Assembly: GCA_025361385.1 (NCBI GenBank)
Contig: JANYAJ010000285.1
Location: 1 to 6,471, forward strand
Reading direction: 5' to 3'
Length of the DNA: 6,471 nucleotides
Source: Nitrospira sp.
Lineage (GTDB): Bacteria > Nitrospirota > Nitrospiria > Nitrospirales > Nitrospiraceae
Shown piece by piece: positions 6,266 to 6,471 of the stretch (the stretch's first letter is position 1; every line of letters begins with the position of its first letter). Both the position numbers and the translations under genes were made by a program. The notes under the pieces were generated by a model, which was not told where the DNA came from, searched no databases, and saw only the letters and a list, made by a program, of their open reading frames with translations.

Positions 6266-6471
6266 TCATTCCCGGAAGATTGGACGAAGGCCCTGAGACA
6301 TCCCGCTCCACCAAGTGGAGCATCTCTTGAACGCAAGCGCCCGCCGCTCAATGAGGTGCCAAGACAGGACCGCGAGTGAGAGGGTGATGCAGGCGGAGAT
6401 GAGGAACAACAGCAAAACCGAGACTCCAGGAATCAAGGCGGCAACCGACTGTTGAACGGGAAAGGCATAGA
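6266..6471 (-). CDS. C-terminal end of an acyltransferase-3 family-like membrane protein (partial)
   Basis: The minus strand is open from the right edge to a TGA at 6266-6268, giving the last 68 residues of a larger protein. They contain a hydrophobic segment of about 24 residues (SVAALIPGVSVLLLFLISAC and following) ending in LSWHLIERRALAFK, then a short basic soluble tail. A final membrane helix followed by a Ser-x-x-x-Ile-Glu-Arg-x-x-Leu motif is typical of the C-terminus of acyltransferase-3 (OafA-like) proteins, which move acyl groups onto sugars or lipids at the inner membrane. Most of the protein, including the catalytic N-terminal half, is outside the window, so this is a family guess from one motif. 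It lies 148 bases upstream of the 144-residue protein gene on the same strand and shows no functional link to it. Confidence 0.7.
   Translation of the reverse strand, partial: YAFPVQQSVAALIPGVSVLLLFLISACITLSLAVLSWHLIERRALAFKRCSTWWSGMSQGLRPIFRE

Noticed and set aside
6305..6321. Perfect seven-base inverted repeat with a three-base loop, considered as a terminator
   Set aside because: It lies inside the coding end of the acyltransferase-like gene and has no T-run on either side.

Overview
The window comes from a bacterial chromosome of moderately high GC content with dense, short-spaced genes. Gene content and protein style (a Tex protein, a CCAEP-tail radical SAM protein, DUF169, an ATP-grasp ligase, a surface acyltransferase) would suit a Nitrospira-like member of the Nitrospirota. 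That placement is an impression from reading the proteins. No search was possible and nothing in the window is diagnostic.

Layout. Positions 1-1693 (minus strand) hold the first 564 codons of tex, a transcription accessory/RNA-binding protein gene cut by the left edge. Positions 1694-2071 are a non-coding divergent intergenic region with a possible tex promoter and two adjacent perfect palindromes. Positions 2072-5644 (plus strand) hold a compact three-gene operon: a radical SAM enzyme with a cobalamin-binding-like N-terminus and a CCAEP C-terminal tail, a DUF169 protein starting at GTG, and an ATP-grasp carboxylate-amine ligase. The intergenic gaps are 36 and 9 bases. A convergent minus-strand gene for an unrecognised 144-residue charged soluble protein follows at 5683-6117. 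The right edge (6266-6471, minus strand) holds the last 68 codons of what looks like a membrane acyltransferase of the acyltransferase-3 family.

How the genes may work together. The operon is the point of interest. A radical SAM enzyme, a cysteine-bearing DUF169 protein and an amide-forming ATP-grasp ligase look like a small pathway making or modifying an unknown metabolite, cofactor or peptide-like compound. The radical SAM protein ends in Cys-Cys-Ala-Glu-Pro on a proline/arginine-rich linker. In relatives the second cysteine of this tail can be selenocysteine, which suggests a redox or metal/substrate-handling arm. The product is not known and cannot be deduced from sequence alone. tex and the two right-hand genes look like unrelated neighbours.
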